From positions 558,001 to 622,000 of the forward strand of contig NZ_MBSS01000012.1 in NCBI RefSeq assembly GCF_001695855.1: 64,000 nucleotides of DNA, written 5' to 3'. Positions within the stretch are counted from its first letter, which is position 1; each line of letters begins with the position of its first letter. Below are positions 26,449 through 34,973 of this stretch, in pieces. A program made the translations under genes and the position numbers. The DNA comes from Ensifer sp. LC163. Its GTDB lineage: Bacteria > Pseudomonadota > Alphaproteobacteria > Rhizobiales > Rhizobiaceae. Under the pieces are notes generated by a model that did no database searches, had not been told where the DNA came from, and was given only the letters and a program-made list of their open reading frames with translations.

Positions 26449-26628
26449 TTCGCGTCAAGGCTGGTTTCCGGGCTCAGGAGCCGTCCGCAAGGACCAGCCC
26501 GGCGCCTTCCCGGACGATACCGTCCAGTGGCTTTGTGCCGAGGCTTTCGCTCCACCACCGTTGCGGGGGCAGCGCCGGGATTTGACCGGCTTCCCAATTC
26601 TCCGCCCTCCCTAAAAGGCGGCACCTTG
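26449..26628 (-). ncRNA. Cobalamin riboswitch (AdoCbl/MeCbl aptamer)
   Basis: On the minus strand the ordered conserved elements are GGTGCCGCC, GGGAAGCCGGTCAAATCCCG, GCTGCCCCCGCAACGGT, AAGCCACTGG (B12 box), CCGGGAAGGC and GGCTCCTGAGCCCGGAAACC ending in AGCCTTGACG. This is the canonical Rfam Cobalamin element with spacing to match. It is about 113 nt upstream of gbcA, with no other gene between. Boundaries are approximate by a few bases. Ligand subtype is not assigned. Confidence 0.93.
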
Positions 26629-26732
26629 AGTAGGGATATCTAATCGCGGAGCCCGCCGTCGCAACTGCCGATTAACGACATCCGATTCCAGAAAGACGAC
26701 ACCGCCCATCGAGTGTCCGAAACGCCTCATGC

Positions 26733-26769
26733 TTGATCATTTTTCATTGTAAACAATGGGATAGATCAA
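26733..26769. promoter_or_regulatory. 37-bp interrupted dyad, possible operator
   Basis: TTGATC (26733-26738) and GATCAA (26764-26769) flank CATTGT-aa-ACAATG (26745-26758). Both arms are complementary. It is 105 bp upstream of the riboswitch and 191 bp upstream of the divergent hypothetical gene. A transcriptional regulator of betaine catabolism could bind here; none is identified. Confidence 0.35.
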
Positions 26770-26959
26770 GGATTGGGCAATTGTCGCTTTTTCCGGCAAG
26801 GCTTGCGTGAAAGCGCGTGACCTTCGCCAGTTTGCGACATGCCTTCTCGTTTCGCTGAGGCGGATCCCCACACGTGCGTGAAATCTTCCATTAACCATAA
26901 TGCATTAGCGTCGCCTGACGGAGAAACCGGCCGAACCGGCAAACAGCGCATTGAAGTTC

Positions 26960-27559
26960 ATGGCAAAGCTCAAATACTACGACGCCGCAGCCGAGAAGCT
27001 GCCCACGATCGCTCCGAAAGTGGCGGCCCATACGGAATTCCTGCGCACCGGCCGGATCGATCGACGCCAATGGTCGCAGCGCGAACGGCGTTATCTGAGC
27101 TATGACGAGGTTGCCGCGCGCACCGGCCACAAGCTGACGACCGCTGGCGAAACGACGCACAAGCGGATCAACGGCTTCCATACCTCGATCCAGTTTCCGA
27201 AGATGATCTTCCACCGCACGCTCGCCGGCCGGCCGCATCTGGGCTATTGCCATGTGACGGCGGCCAGGACGCATCTCGCCCAATCCAAGGACGTCACCTG
27301 GTCGTTCTATTTTGCCAACTTCTTCTGCGACCTCGGCGACGAAAAACACTTCTTCGAACGCATCCAGACGGGCTATTCCCGGATGTATTTCGCCGTCGCC
27401 ATCGAACCCGATGCGCAGGAGGGTCAGATGACCATCAATCGCAGCGTCCGCGACAACGGGTTGATCTTTCGCACCGACGACCCGAAGGTTGCGCTCAAGA
27501 ATGTCCTGATGCTCGGCGCGCGCGACGAGGCACTGAGGCGCATCATCCGCAGTCTTTGA
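26960..27559 (+). CDS. Conserved hypothetical protein, Rhizobiales type
   Basis: 199 aa from MAKLKYYDAAAEKLP; a TTG at 26951 is a less likely start. No signal peptide or membrane segment. Recognisable blocks are YLSYDEVAARTGHKLTTAGE, KMIFHRTLAGRPHLGYCHVT and VTWSFYFANFFCDLGDEKHF; I recall no characterised function and only suspect the DUF6656 family. It has a CtrA half-site 62 bp upstream. The gene is followed by Sua5 with an 87-bp gap, so linkage to tRNA modification is unproven. Confidence 0.6.
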   Translation: MAKLKYYDAAAEKLPTIAPKVAAHTEFLRTGRIDRRQWSQRERRYLSYDEVAARTGHKLTTAGETTHKRINGFHTSIQFPKMIFHRTLAGRPHLGYCHVTAARTHLAQSKDVTWSFYFANFFCDLGDEKHFFERIQTGYSRMYFAVAIEPDAQEGQMTINRSVRDNGLIFRTDDPKVALKNVLMLGARDEALRRIIRSL

Positions 27560-27646
27560 ACAGCCGACCCGCATCCCTTGAAGAAAATCGTTCTGTTTTC
27601 GACGTGGCTCCTTTAAGGAAGCCTCGGAAAGGGAAACGGAAACGAC

Positions 27647-28621
27647 ATGGCCGAAATCATCGATACACGGACCGAGCCGGAACGGGCGATCGAGCGTGCC
27701 TGCACCGTGCTTGCCGAAGGCGAGCCCGTCGCCATCCCCACCGAGACGGTCTACGGCCTGGCAGCGGATGCCACCAATCCGGATGCAATCAGCCGCATCT
27801 ATGAAATGAAGGGGCGTCCGCGCTTCAACCCGCTGATATCGCACGTGTCCGATATTGCGATGGCCGAAGCCCATGTGACATTCGACCCATTGTCCCGGCG
27901 TCTGGCCGAAGCCTTCTGGCCTGGACCGCTGACATTGATCCTGCCCCAGCGCGCTGCAAGCTCCGTGCATGCGCTCGCCTCGGCCGGCCTCGACACGCTC
28001 GGCATCCGCATGCCGGACGGTTTCTCCCGTCGGGTGATCGCCCGTTTCGGCCGCCCGCTCGCCGCCCCGAGTGCCAATACCTCGGGCAAGATCAGCCCGA
28101 CCAGTGCTGCCCATGTTGACGCCGATCTCGGCCCACGCCTCAAGCTCATTCTCGACGCCGGCTCGGCGGAGATCGGCCTTGAATCGACGATCATCAAGGT
28201 TGAGGACGGGGCGCTGCATCTGCTGCGTCCGGGCGGTCTCGACGTCTGCGAAATCGAAAAATTGACGGGCCTTGCCGTCTCGAGGCCCGAGAGCGCCGGA
28301 GCGACGATCGAGGCGCCTGGCATGCTCGCCTCGCATTACGCGCCGGGTGCGGCGGTACGGCTTGCGGTCGGCGACGTGCGCCCGGGAGAAGCCCTGATCC
28401 GCTTCGGCAATGCAGCGCTGCCGGGCGAAGAACACGCCGCGATCGTGCTGGACCTCAGCCCGGCAGGCAGCCTGCGCGAGGCGGCTGCCAATCTTTTCGA
28501 CTATATGAAGAGGGCGGACGCCAGCGGTGCCGCAACCATCGCCTTCGGCCCGATCCCTTCCGAAGGGTTGGGCGAGGCGATCCTCGACCGGCTGCAGCGT
28601 GCGGCCGCCCCCAGAGACTGA
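27647..28621 (+). CDS. L-threonylcarbamoyladenylate synthase, long (Sua5) form
   Basis: 324 aa. The YrdC core has PVAIPTETVYGLAADATN and KGRPRFNPLISHV (about residues 30-70) and SANTSGKISPTSAAHV (about 141). The C-terminal Sua5 domain begins with the conserved linker PGMLASHYAPG near residue 224. It makes TC-AMP from threonine, bicarbonate and ATP for the t6A modification of tRNAs decoding ANN codons. The AAAGGG region 13 bases upstream of the ATG is the ribosome site. It precedes a FAD-linked dehydrogenase by 47 bp. Confidence 0.9.
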   Translation: MAEIIDTRTEPERAIERACTVLAEGEPVAIPTETVYGLAADATNPDAISRIYEMKGRPRFNPLISHVSDIAMAEAHVTFDPLSRRLAEAFWPGPLTLILPQRAASSVHALASAGLDTLGIRMPDGFSRRVIARFGRPLAAPSANTSGKISPTSAAHVDADLGPRLKLILDAGSAEIGLESTIIKVEDGALHLLRPGGLDVCEIEKLTGLAVSRPESAGATIEAPGMLASHYAPGAAVRLAVGDVRPGEALIRFGNAALPGEEHAAIVLDLSPAGSLREAAANLFDYMKRADASGAATIAFGPIPSEGLGEAILDRLQRAAAPRD

Positions 28622-28668
28622 TCGACCGACACTGAAGCGCCGGCGGGCGCATTTGCGAAGGCAGGGCC

Positions 28669-30102
28669 ATGACGACGACGCTCCCCTCTCCCGAACTGAT
28701 CGCCTCCTTCATCGACATCGTCGGCAGCGCCAATGCGCTGACGAACCCGGGAGACCTTGCGCCCTATCTCATCGAATCCCGCGGGCTCTATAAGGGCACC
28801 ACCCCCATGGTGCTTCGCCCCGGTTCCGTCGAGGAAGTGTCGCGCATCATGAAGCTTGCAACCGTGACCCGAACGGCAATCGTTCCGCAGGGCGGCAACA
28901 CCGGCCATGTGGCGGGTCAGATCCCGCGCGAAGGCAAGGCCGATATCGTCCTGTCGCTGCAAAGGCTGAACCGGATTCGCGATCTCGACCCCGTCGGCAA
29001 TGTCATCGTTGCCGATGCCGGCTGCATCCTCGCCGACATTCAAAAGGCGGCCGACGACAACGACAGGCTGTTTCCGCTTTCGCTCGGGTCGGAAGGCTCG
29101 GCCCGCATCGGCGGCAACCTATCGACCAATGCCGGCGGCACGGCAGTGCTTGCCTATGGCAACATGCGCCAGCTTTGCCTGGGCCTTGAGGTGGTGCTAC
29201 CGACTGGCGAAATCTGGGACGGGCTGCGGCGGCTGAAGAAAGACAATACGGGCTACGACCTGCGCGATCTGTTTATCGGTGCCGAAGGCACGCTTGGCGT
29301 GATCACCGGCGCGGTGCTTAAGATGTTTCCGAAGCCCCTTGGCCATCAGGTAGCCTTTGCCGGCGTCGGCAGCGTCGAGCATGCGCTGGCTCTCTTCGAC
29401 AAGGCGTCAAGCCTCTGCGGGACCGCGCTCACCGGTTTCGAACTGATGCCGCGGCTTGGTGTCGAGTTCACGACGAAGCACATTCCTGATGTGCGCGATC
29501 CGATGGAAACCGTTCACCCGTGGTATGTGCTCATCGACATTTCCACCTCCGACTCCGCCGAAAGCGCCGAACGCATGGTGCATGAACTGCTGGAGCAGGG
29601 CATCGTCGCCGGTCTTGTCGAAAATGCGGTGATTGCGACCAGCGAAGAACAGCGCAAGGCCCTGTGGCACATGCGCGAAAGCATGTCGCCGGCGCAGAAG
29701 CCGGAAGGCGGCTCGATCAAGCATGACGTTTCCGTTCCCGTTTCGAGCATTCCGGCCTTCATGAAAGAGGCCGATACTGCCGTCATGCGGGCGATGCCGG
29801 GCGCGCGCATCTGCTCCTTCGGCCATATGGGCGACGGCAACATTCACTACAACATCTCGCAGCCCGTCGACGCCGACAAACAGGCCTTTCTCGATCGCTG
29901 GCGGGAAATGAACGCCATCGTTCACGGCATCGTGCTGAAATACAACGGCTCGATCTCGGCCGAACACGGTATCGGGCAGTTGAAGCGCGACGAACTCGCC
30001 GCCGTTCGCCCAGAGATCGAGATCGAGCTGATGCGCCGCATCAAGCACGCCTTCGACCCGGCGGGCATCATGAACCCCGATAAGGTGCTGCGGGCGGACT
30101 GA
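28669..30102 (+). CDS. FAD-linked D-2-hydroxy-acid dehydrogenase family
   Basis: 477 aa. It has the FAD-binding PCMH segment IVPQGGNTGHVAGQIP (about residues 65-80), SEGSARIGGNLSTNAGGTA (about 142-160) and the C-terminal IMNPDKVL. AEHGIGQLKRDEL near residue 433 is characteristic of the D-lactate/D-2-hydroxyglutarate dehydrogenase group, including its HxGDGNxH-type metal/substrate motif (GHMGDGNIHYN). The substrate is probably a D-2-hydroxy acid; which one cannot be told. The stop is 9 bp from the convergent DUF1217 gene. Confidence 0.86.
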   Translation: MTTTLPSPELIASFIDIVGSANALTNPGDLAPYLIESRGLYKGTTPMVLRPGSVEEVSRIMKLATVTRTAIVPQGGNTGHVAGQIPREGKADIVLSLQRLNRIRDLDPVGNVIVADAGCILADIQKAADDNDRLFPLSLGSEGSARIGGNLSTNAGGTAVLAYGNMRQLCLGLEVVLPTGEIWDGLRRLKKDNTGYDLRDLFIGAEGTLGVITGAVLKMFPKPLGHQVAFAGVGSVEHALALFDKASSLCGTALTGFELMPRLGVEFTTKHIPDVRDPMETVHPWYVLIDISTSDSAESAERMVHELLEQGIVAGLVENAVIATSEEQRKALWHMRESMSPAQKPEGGSIKHDVSVPVSSIPAFMKEADTAVMRAMPGARICSFGHMGDGNIHYNISQPVDADKQAFLDRWREMNAIVHGIVLKYNGSISAEHGIGQLKRDELAAVRPEIEIELMRRIKHAFDPAGIMNPDKVLRAD

Positions 30103-30111
30103 CGGCGCTGT

Positions 30112-32562
30112 TTACCGGCCGCCGGCTCTGAGTTGTGCCAGCGAAAACAATGCGTCGGCGCTGATGCCGCCGCCGCTGCCGCCCGTCAGGATGGCAAGCC
30201 CCGGATTGACGTCGGTGTTGTTCTCGACGTCGTAAAGCGCGGTGAAGCGCTTCAGCAGCTTTTCGAGCTCCTGCGGATCCTGTAGGTCCTTGATGTCCAT
30301 CAGGCGTTCGATGTAGGCGGCCTGCATCTCGATCTTGGCGCTCGCCAAGCCCTCGGGCATGCTATAGGCGGTTCGAATGACCTGCATCAGCGCGTTGTCG
30401 GCGAGCAGGTCGTAGGGCGTGGTGATTTCCGGTGCCTTGCGCTTGAAATAAAGCGCCAGCCGAACGCCGGCATTGTCCTCGCCCTCGCTCTCCTCAAGCG
30501 TCTGGTTGAGGTAGAGGTCGAACGTCATGGTGAGCCCACGCCGCGTCTGTATCTGCCCGGCTTCGCCAGTGACGATCTTTCCGTCCTTGTCGAAGTTGAA
30601 GCCGGAAACGACCTCGCGATATTTCAAGCCGTTCGGATCGGTATTGATGAAGCTCTTGCGATCGTTGAGGTCGGAGGTGAACATCTGCTTGAGGTAATCG
30701 GTGTTGACACCTTCCGGGTCGATGCCAGCGCCAATCAGCACGATATCGACGAGCCGCTTGTCCTTGAGCAAATCGTCGAGCGTCTCGATTTTCTGGATCT
30801 GCGTCGTATAGTACTTGCTTTCCTCTTCCGCTTTCGTCTTGGCGACCTTCTTTTCGTCCTCCGTGCCGAAGCGCGATTTCTCGACGATGTATGCCTTGGC
30901 AGTATTGACGATGTCGGCCTCGTTCTGCACCAGCTTGGGTGAGCCGAGCGTACCGTCCGCGTTGAAATTGAAAGCCTTCACCAGCTTGATATAGCGTTCG
31001 TCGCGCAAGGAATTGGCGTAGCTTGCCGGATTGTTGAGATCGCTCGTCAGAATCTGCTTCAGCTCGCGCGGCGTCAGATCTTCGTTTTCAAGGCCAAAGG
31101 CACTGAGCACGAAGGACCGCAATTCGCTGTTGCCCACGAGGTCATCTACCTTGGTCATGGACTTGATCTGCAACTTGTAGCGACTGATCTTGCCTTCGTC
31201 CGCTGCGTCGTCAGCGTCGTTGTAGTGGACCATGTAACCATTGGTGGTCGTACTGGTCTGTTCGGCCGTCTGTGCCTTGGTGCCCGCCGGCAGCGTGCCG
31301 TCGGGCTGGAAGTTGAATGCCGCGAGCAGAGCCTTGTAGGCCTTGTTGTACTCACCGCCGAACTTGTTCACGTAGCTGTTCGGATCGTTGATGTCGCTGG
31401 TGAGAATGTTCTCGATCGTCGCGTTCACGGTCGTGGTGGGCAGGCCGAAAGCGTTTCGGACGTAGTCCGCGAGGCGCGGGTCGGCCACAAGCTCGGCGAC
31501 GGTCGTGATGGAACCGATCTTCTGTTCGAAGTAATCGCGGTTGAGGATGGCTCCGGAAGGGGTCAGGCGTGGACTGCTGAAGATGTGCGCGTCGTTCAGC
31601 ATCTTCTTCTTTTCGTCGGTGATCGCCTTGCCGCCCGCAGGAACGCTGCCATCGGCTTCGAAGTTGAAGGCCCCGTTTATCTGCCGATAGGCGTCGAGCA
31701 TGCTGATCTGCCTGTTCAACATGCTTACTTCGGTCGAAAGCTCGTTCGCCAATGCGGTCGTTTCGCTACCGACCGGCGGCAGCTTGGTGTTGAGGTCAGC
31801 GACGATGGCGTTCTTCGCGTCGATCTGGGCCTGGATCGCCGGCTTGTCAGCCTCCGCAGCAGCGGCGAGCTGAGCCGTCAGCGTGTCGATGTCCTGCATT
31901 GCAGTTGCACGCGTCTCGAGGTCGGTCAGCGTCTTCATGGCTTCGGTGCGCCGGGTCTGCGCCGCGGTCTGGGAGTTGGCCAGATCCGCCGGCTCGCTGG
32001 TCAACGCGTACCTGACCTGATCATAGGAATAGTTACGCGTGTCGATGCCAAAGATGTTGAATGCATATGAACGCAGCCGTTCATTTCCAAGGAATTGATC
32101 GACGTTGGTGACGAGATCCATCGCCGCATTGAAATATGCGTTGTCTCCTTTGAGAACAGTGTCGAGATTGGCGACCCGTTCGTTATAGAGACCGATCAGT
32201 GCATCCTGCTGCGCCGTCGTCTGTGCGGCGGCCGACGATGTGCTGAAGCTGAACGCCTCGGCAAAGTTGCGATAACGATCATCCGTCAGGCGGTTGGCAA
32301 AGCTGTCCTTGTCCTTGAGGTCGCTTTCAAGCACCTTGCGCATGAAGGCCTTGGCATAGGCCATGTCTTCGAGACCGTGTGCCTTCATGGCATAGGAATA
32401 GAGACGGTAGTCGTCGAGGAACTCGTCGACCGTTTTCACGTTGCCGATATTCTCCTTGTAGTACTCGGCCTCGCGGGCGACCAGCGGCCGGTCGGCAACA
32501 CGATTGAGACTGGTTCTCAAGTCGCTCGTGATCCGGCTGTAGTTGAGATAGGTCGAAACCAT
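30112..32562 (-). CDS. Six-unit DUF1217 repeat protein (flagellar-associated family)
   Basis: 816 aa from MVSTYLNYSRITSDL; the longer upstream reading adds non-family residues. The protein is a tandem array of one unit: a YY..I..I.TVDD-L..D.RL...-AFG start, then (L/F)TSDLNDP-SY-N, then YR.v..aFNF..DG. Units begin near residues 34, 143, 343, 458, 582 and, truncated, 704. Unit 2 is split by a Gln/Ala/Glu-rich coiled coil (about 200-295). No signal peptide or TM is seen. DUF1217 proteins sit in rhizobial flagellar clusters, but no flagellar gene is in this window. Confidence 0.8.
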   Translation of the reverse strand: MVSTYLNYSRITSDLRTSLNRVADRPLVAREAEYYKENIGNVKTVDEFLDDYRLYSYAMKAHGLEDMAYAKAFMRKVLESDLKDKDSFANRLTDDRYRNFAEAFSFSTSSAAAQTTAQQDALIGLYNERVANLDTVLKGDNAYFNAAMDLVTNVDQFLGNERLRSYAFNIFGIDTRNYSYDQVRYALTSEPADLANSQTAAQTRRTEAMKTLTDLETRATAMQDIDTLTAQLAAAAEADKPAIQAQIDAKNAIVADLNTKLPPVGSETTALANELSTEVSMLNRQISMLDAYRQINGAFNFEADGSVPAGGKAITDEKKKMLNDAHIFSSPRLTPSGAILNRDYFEQKIGSITTVAELVADPRLADYVRNAFGLPTTTVNATIENILTSDINDPNSYVNKFGGEYNKAYKALLAAFNFQPDGTLPAGTKAQTAEQTSTTTNGYMVHYNDADDAADEGKISRYKLQIKSMTKVDDLVGNSELRSFVLSAFGLENEDLTPRELKQILTSDLNNPASYANSLRDERYIKLVKAFNFNADGTLGSPKLVQNEADIVNTAKAYIVEKSRFGTEDEKKVAKTKAEEESKYYTTQIQKIETLDDLLKDKRLVDIVLIGAGIDPEGVNTDYLKQMFTSDLNDRKSFINTDPNGLKYREVVSGFNFDKDGKIVTGEAGQIQTRRGLTMTFDLYLNQTLEESEGEDNAGVRLALYFKRKAPEITTPYDLLADNALMQVIRTAYSMPEGLASAKIEMQAAYIERLMDIKDLQDPQELEKLLKRFTALYDVENNTDVNPGLAILTGGSGGGISADALFSLAQLRAGGR

Positions 32563-32888
32563 GCCTGCTGCCCCGTCGCTTACCCAGGGGCGGGTCGCAC
32601 CAATCCCCCGAAACAGAATTCTGACGCGACATGATTGCACGACAGGCTTGTGTGTGGCTTTTCGCCGGCCACCGCCCGGCCAATGCCAAAAATGCGAGCC
32701 CCCGCGTTGACGAAACGGAAACCTTGGCCGCTCGGCTTTTGCTAACCATCGAAAAACGCAAAGTTTTCTTAACCGCGATTTTTAAGTCGGCCGGAAGGGG
32801 AGCCGCCTATTCTCCAGCCCATAGAGGACGAAAAGTCCCGAAGAGAAGACCGGAAATCGGCTCTCAAGGAAAAACAAGGGCGATTGAA
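32563..32888. other. 326-bp divergent intergenic region
   Basis: No gene seen. TTAACC-like half-sites occur near 32741 (CTAACCAT) and 32770 (TTAACCG), but not at the N7 spacing needed for a full CtrA box. The A-rich GGAAAAACAAGGG lies shortly before the next ATG. Confidence 0.5.
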
Positions 32889-33455
32889 ATGCGCAATACA
32901 CTCTCTCAACCCGCATGGGTCGAAAACACGCTCCGGCTCGATCCGAAGCGTTTTCCTCAGCAGGCAAGCTACGTCCTGCGTGGCCATACAGGCAATGTCA
33001 CGATCAGCCTGGACGAGCGTGGCGCGGTTCTGCGCAAGGTGCTACCATCAAGCGGCCTGCCGCTTTCGATCGCACTGCCGGCGCGGGCATTCAAAGGGGT
33101 CGCGGCACGCGCGATCGACCACGGCGACGGAGACGTTACAGTGACGCTTGAACTTCATCATGACGATCCGGACCTTTGCGTTCCGCTGCTCGTTGCACAC
33201 GATCTTTCCGATATCGCCGCCGATTGGCGCGCCTGGGCCGAAGCCTATCGCATTCCGATGCTGATGGTCGAAGCCGATGGCGTTGCCCGCGCGCTGGAAG
33301 AGCACCTCGGCGAGGTTCGCACCGCGCCGCTCAAGCCGCGGCGCCGCCATTCCTTCTTTGCCGACCGCCGGCCGCGCTTCCTCGTGCGCCGCTCCACCGG
33401 CCGGCTTGGCGTCGCCATGAAGATCGACGGACGCGAAATCATCGCCCGTAGCTGA
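32889..33455 (+). CDS. DUF6101-like conserved rhizobial protein
   Basis: 188 aa from MRNTLSQPAWVENTLRLDP; the start is chosen over upstream in-frame codons because similarity of blocks begins here. Contents include ASYVLRGHTGNVTISLDERG, LPLSIALPARAFKGVAAR and an Arg-rich C-terminal RRSTGRLGVAMKIDG. I recognise it as the kind of protein annotated DUF6101 in Rhizobiales, with no known role. No signal peptide or TM. It is followed by a good terminator, so it is monocistronic. Confidence 0.65.
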   Translation: MRNTLSQPAWVENTLRLDPKRFPQQASYVLRGHTGNVTISLDERGAVLRKVLPSSGLPLSIALPARAFKGVAARAIDHGDGDVTVTLELHHDDPDLCVPLLVAHDLSDIAADWRAWAEAYRIPMLMVEADGVARALEEHLGEVRTAPLKPRRRHSFFADRRPRFLVRRSTGRLGVAMKIDGREIIARS

Positions 33456-33478
33456 CACCAACCGAAATTCCTCCAGTG

Positions 33479-33511
33479 CAAAAACCGGTCGTTCCCTGCG
33501 ACCGGTTTTTG
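33479..33511 (+). terminator. Terminator of the DUF6101-like gene
   Basis: AAAAACCGGTCG-ttccctg-CGACCGGTTTTTGTTT, a 12-bp stem with U-rich tail, starting 24 bases after the stop. Confidence 0.93.
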
Positions 33512-33522
33512 TTTGCGGCTAC

Positions 33523-33628
33523 GGCATAATCCCTTAAATCGGATTCGATTTAAGGAGAAAATTATGCAGCAAGTCCAAAGTGCTACAGCGCCCTTAGCGC
33601 GTCATACTTGACGCGCGGCGCCGTAACG
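33523..33628 (+). repeat. Full mosaic palindromic repeat, plus orientation
   Basis: Module 1: GCATAAT-CCCTTAAATCG-GATT-CGATTTAAGG-AGAAAATTATGCAG; module 2: ACAGCGCCCTTAGCGCGTC-atactt-GACGCGCGGCGCCGT. AAGGAG is 7 bases before the ATG at 33564, opening a 15-codon frame MQQVQSATAPLARHT that ends at 33611. It occupies the gap between a terminator and a small-protein gene. Confidence 0.87.
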
Positions 33629-33735
33629 TCAAAACGTTCACGGCCAAATCGAGGTGTTCCTTTGGAAACAGCCGCTTCGCCTTCTTCATGCCATATCGGG
33701 CTCATAGCCAAGGTCACGAAAGAAGGAGACACCCG

Positions 33736-33840
33736 ATGCGCAAGCACCTCGCCGCAGCCGTTGCCGCAGTCGCCGCCATTTTGCGTGCACGTGCCAAGGC
33801 AAAGAAGCGCAAGGCTGTCACGGAAGTAAGCTGGGCCTGA
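33736..33840 (+). CDS. 34-aa Ala-rich/basic small protein
   Basis: Frame MRKHLAAAVAAVAAILRARA followed by KAKKRKAVTEVSWA. AAGGAG (33722-33727) lies 8 bases before the ATG, a strong ribosome site, and a strong terminator (33913-33938) follows. The N-terminal half is a hydrophobic Ala/Val helix, the middle is strongly basic (KAKKRK). It could be membrane-associated or nucleic-acid binding. I recognise no family. It is too short to be sure it is translated, but the initiation and termination signals are good. Confidence 0.55.
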   Translation: MRKHLAAAVAAVAAILRARAKAKKRKAVTEVSWA

Positions 33841-33912
33841 CGTGCTCCAGCCTTTGCCGACGCATCGGTAAATACGCAAGACGTGCATCGAGCAATTTGG
33901 ATAAACGGCCGG

Positions 33913-33938
33913 ATCCTCCGCCAAGACGGAGGATTTTT
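33913..33938. terminator. Terminator of small protein gene and/or ubiA
   Basis: ATCCTCCG-ccaaga-CGGAGGAT followed by TTTTT on the plus strand. It overlaps the ubiA stop region on the minus strand but the T-run favours plus-strand use. Confidence 0.85.
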
Positions 33939-34897
33939 CACATCAGCCGAACAAAAAGGGCCGTGACGAGCCCGGCGAAGATGATCAGCCCTACGACACT
34001 ATTGAACTTGAACAATGCAAGGCATTGCAAGGGGTCGTGAATGTTCAGCACCAGGATCTGATAGATCAGCAACACGGCGGCGACAAGCAAACCGAGATAG
34101 GCAAACAGCCCCGCTCCGGCTACGAGAAACGACAACAGCATAAGCACGATGGCAAGCCCGTAGAGCCCGATCAGCCAGGGGCGTGGATTGTCGCCGAAGC
34201 GGCGAGCCGTCGACCGCACGCCGATAAGTTCGTCGTCTTCCCGGTCCTGGTAGGCGTAGATCGTGTCGTAGCCGATCGTCCAGGCAATCGCAGCGCCGTA
34301 GAGAAAAAGGGGAGCGAGCGAAAGCGACCCGAACTCGGCCGTCCAGCCCATGATCGCACCCCAGGAAAACGCAAGGCCGAGGAAGAACTGCGGCCAGTCG
34401 GTAAAGCGCTTGGCAAAGGGATAGATTGCCACAAGTCCCAACGACAGCACGCCGAGCAAAATTGTGAAGGCGTTAAGCTGAAGAAGAACCACGAGCCCGA
34501 CGAGCGCCTGCAGCACCATGAAGACCTTTGCCTGAAAGCGGGAAACCCGGCCCGACGGCAATGGGCGCGAACGGGTTCGCGCGACTTCCATGTCGATGTC
34601 ATGATCGACGATGTCGTTGAAGGTGCAGCCCGCTCCACGCATGGCAATGGCGCCGGCGATGAAGAGGAAGCTGTGAAAAACGAACCGGCCAAGCGAAAAT
34701 TGCCCCGCTGCCGCCGCTGCACCCGAGGCCAGGGCGATCGACCACAGGCATGGCCACATCAGCAATTGCCAACCGATCGGGCGGTCCCAGCGAGCAAGTT
34801 GCGCATAGGGCCAGAGCGCGCGCGGCAGCACGCGGTAGACCCAGTTGTTCGACGGGGCGTCGTGGACGCGTCCGGAATCGGCGGAGAACGTGTTCAT
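33938..34897 (-). CDS. ubiA: 4-Hydroxybenzoate polyprenyltransferase
   Basis: 319 aa from MNTFSADSGRV. An integral membrane prenyltransferase with about eight TM helices. Both Asp-rich motifs are present: NDIVDHDIDMEVARTRSRPL (about residues 98-117) and DTIYAYQDREDD (about 216-227), which bind the Mg-polyprenyl diphosphate. It attaches the side chain to 4-hydroxybenzoate in ubiquinone synthesis. The polyprenyl diphosphate is made by the enzyme at 55.1 kb. An in-frame longer N-terminus overlaps the next gene and is rejected. Confidence 0.93.
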   Translation of the reverse strand: MNTFSADSGRVHDAPSNNWVYRVLPRALWPYAQLARWDRPIGWQLLMWPCLWSIALASGAAAAAGQFSLGRFVFHSFLFIAGAIAMRGAGCTFNDIVDHDIDMEVARTRSRPLPSGRVSRFQAKVFMVLQALVGLVVLLQLNAFTILLGVLSLGLVAIYPFAKRFTDWPQFFLGLAFSWGAIMGWTAEFGSLSLAPLFLYGAAIAWTIGYDTIYAYQDREDDELIGVRSTARRFGDNPRPWLIGLYGLAIVLMLLSFLVAGAGLFAYLGLLVAAVLLIYQILVLNIHDPLQCLALFKFNSVVGLIIFAGLVTALFVRLM

Positions 34898-34973
34898 GCT
34901 CCCTGTTTGACGCCGCGCGCCGGGACGGTCAAGCGGTTCGATGCCGCATCGTCCCGACGCTTGCCGGCATCGT

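Larger units (their letters stand above)
26336..26959. other. 624-bp divergent regulatory region between gbcA and a conserved hypothetical
   Basis: No gene seen. From the minus-strand side it holds the sequestering hairpin, the cobalamin riboswitch and a 37-bp dyad. On the plus side there is a CtrA half-site TTAACCAT (26891-26898) 62 bp before the hypothetical gene at 26960. Confidence 0.7.

Noticed and set aside
32740..32785. CtrA box between the DUF1217 and DUF6101-like genes
   Set aside because: TTAACC half-sites are present but the spacing is not N7, so the full consensus is absent.
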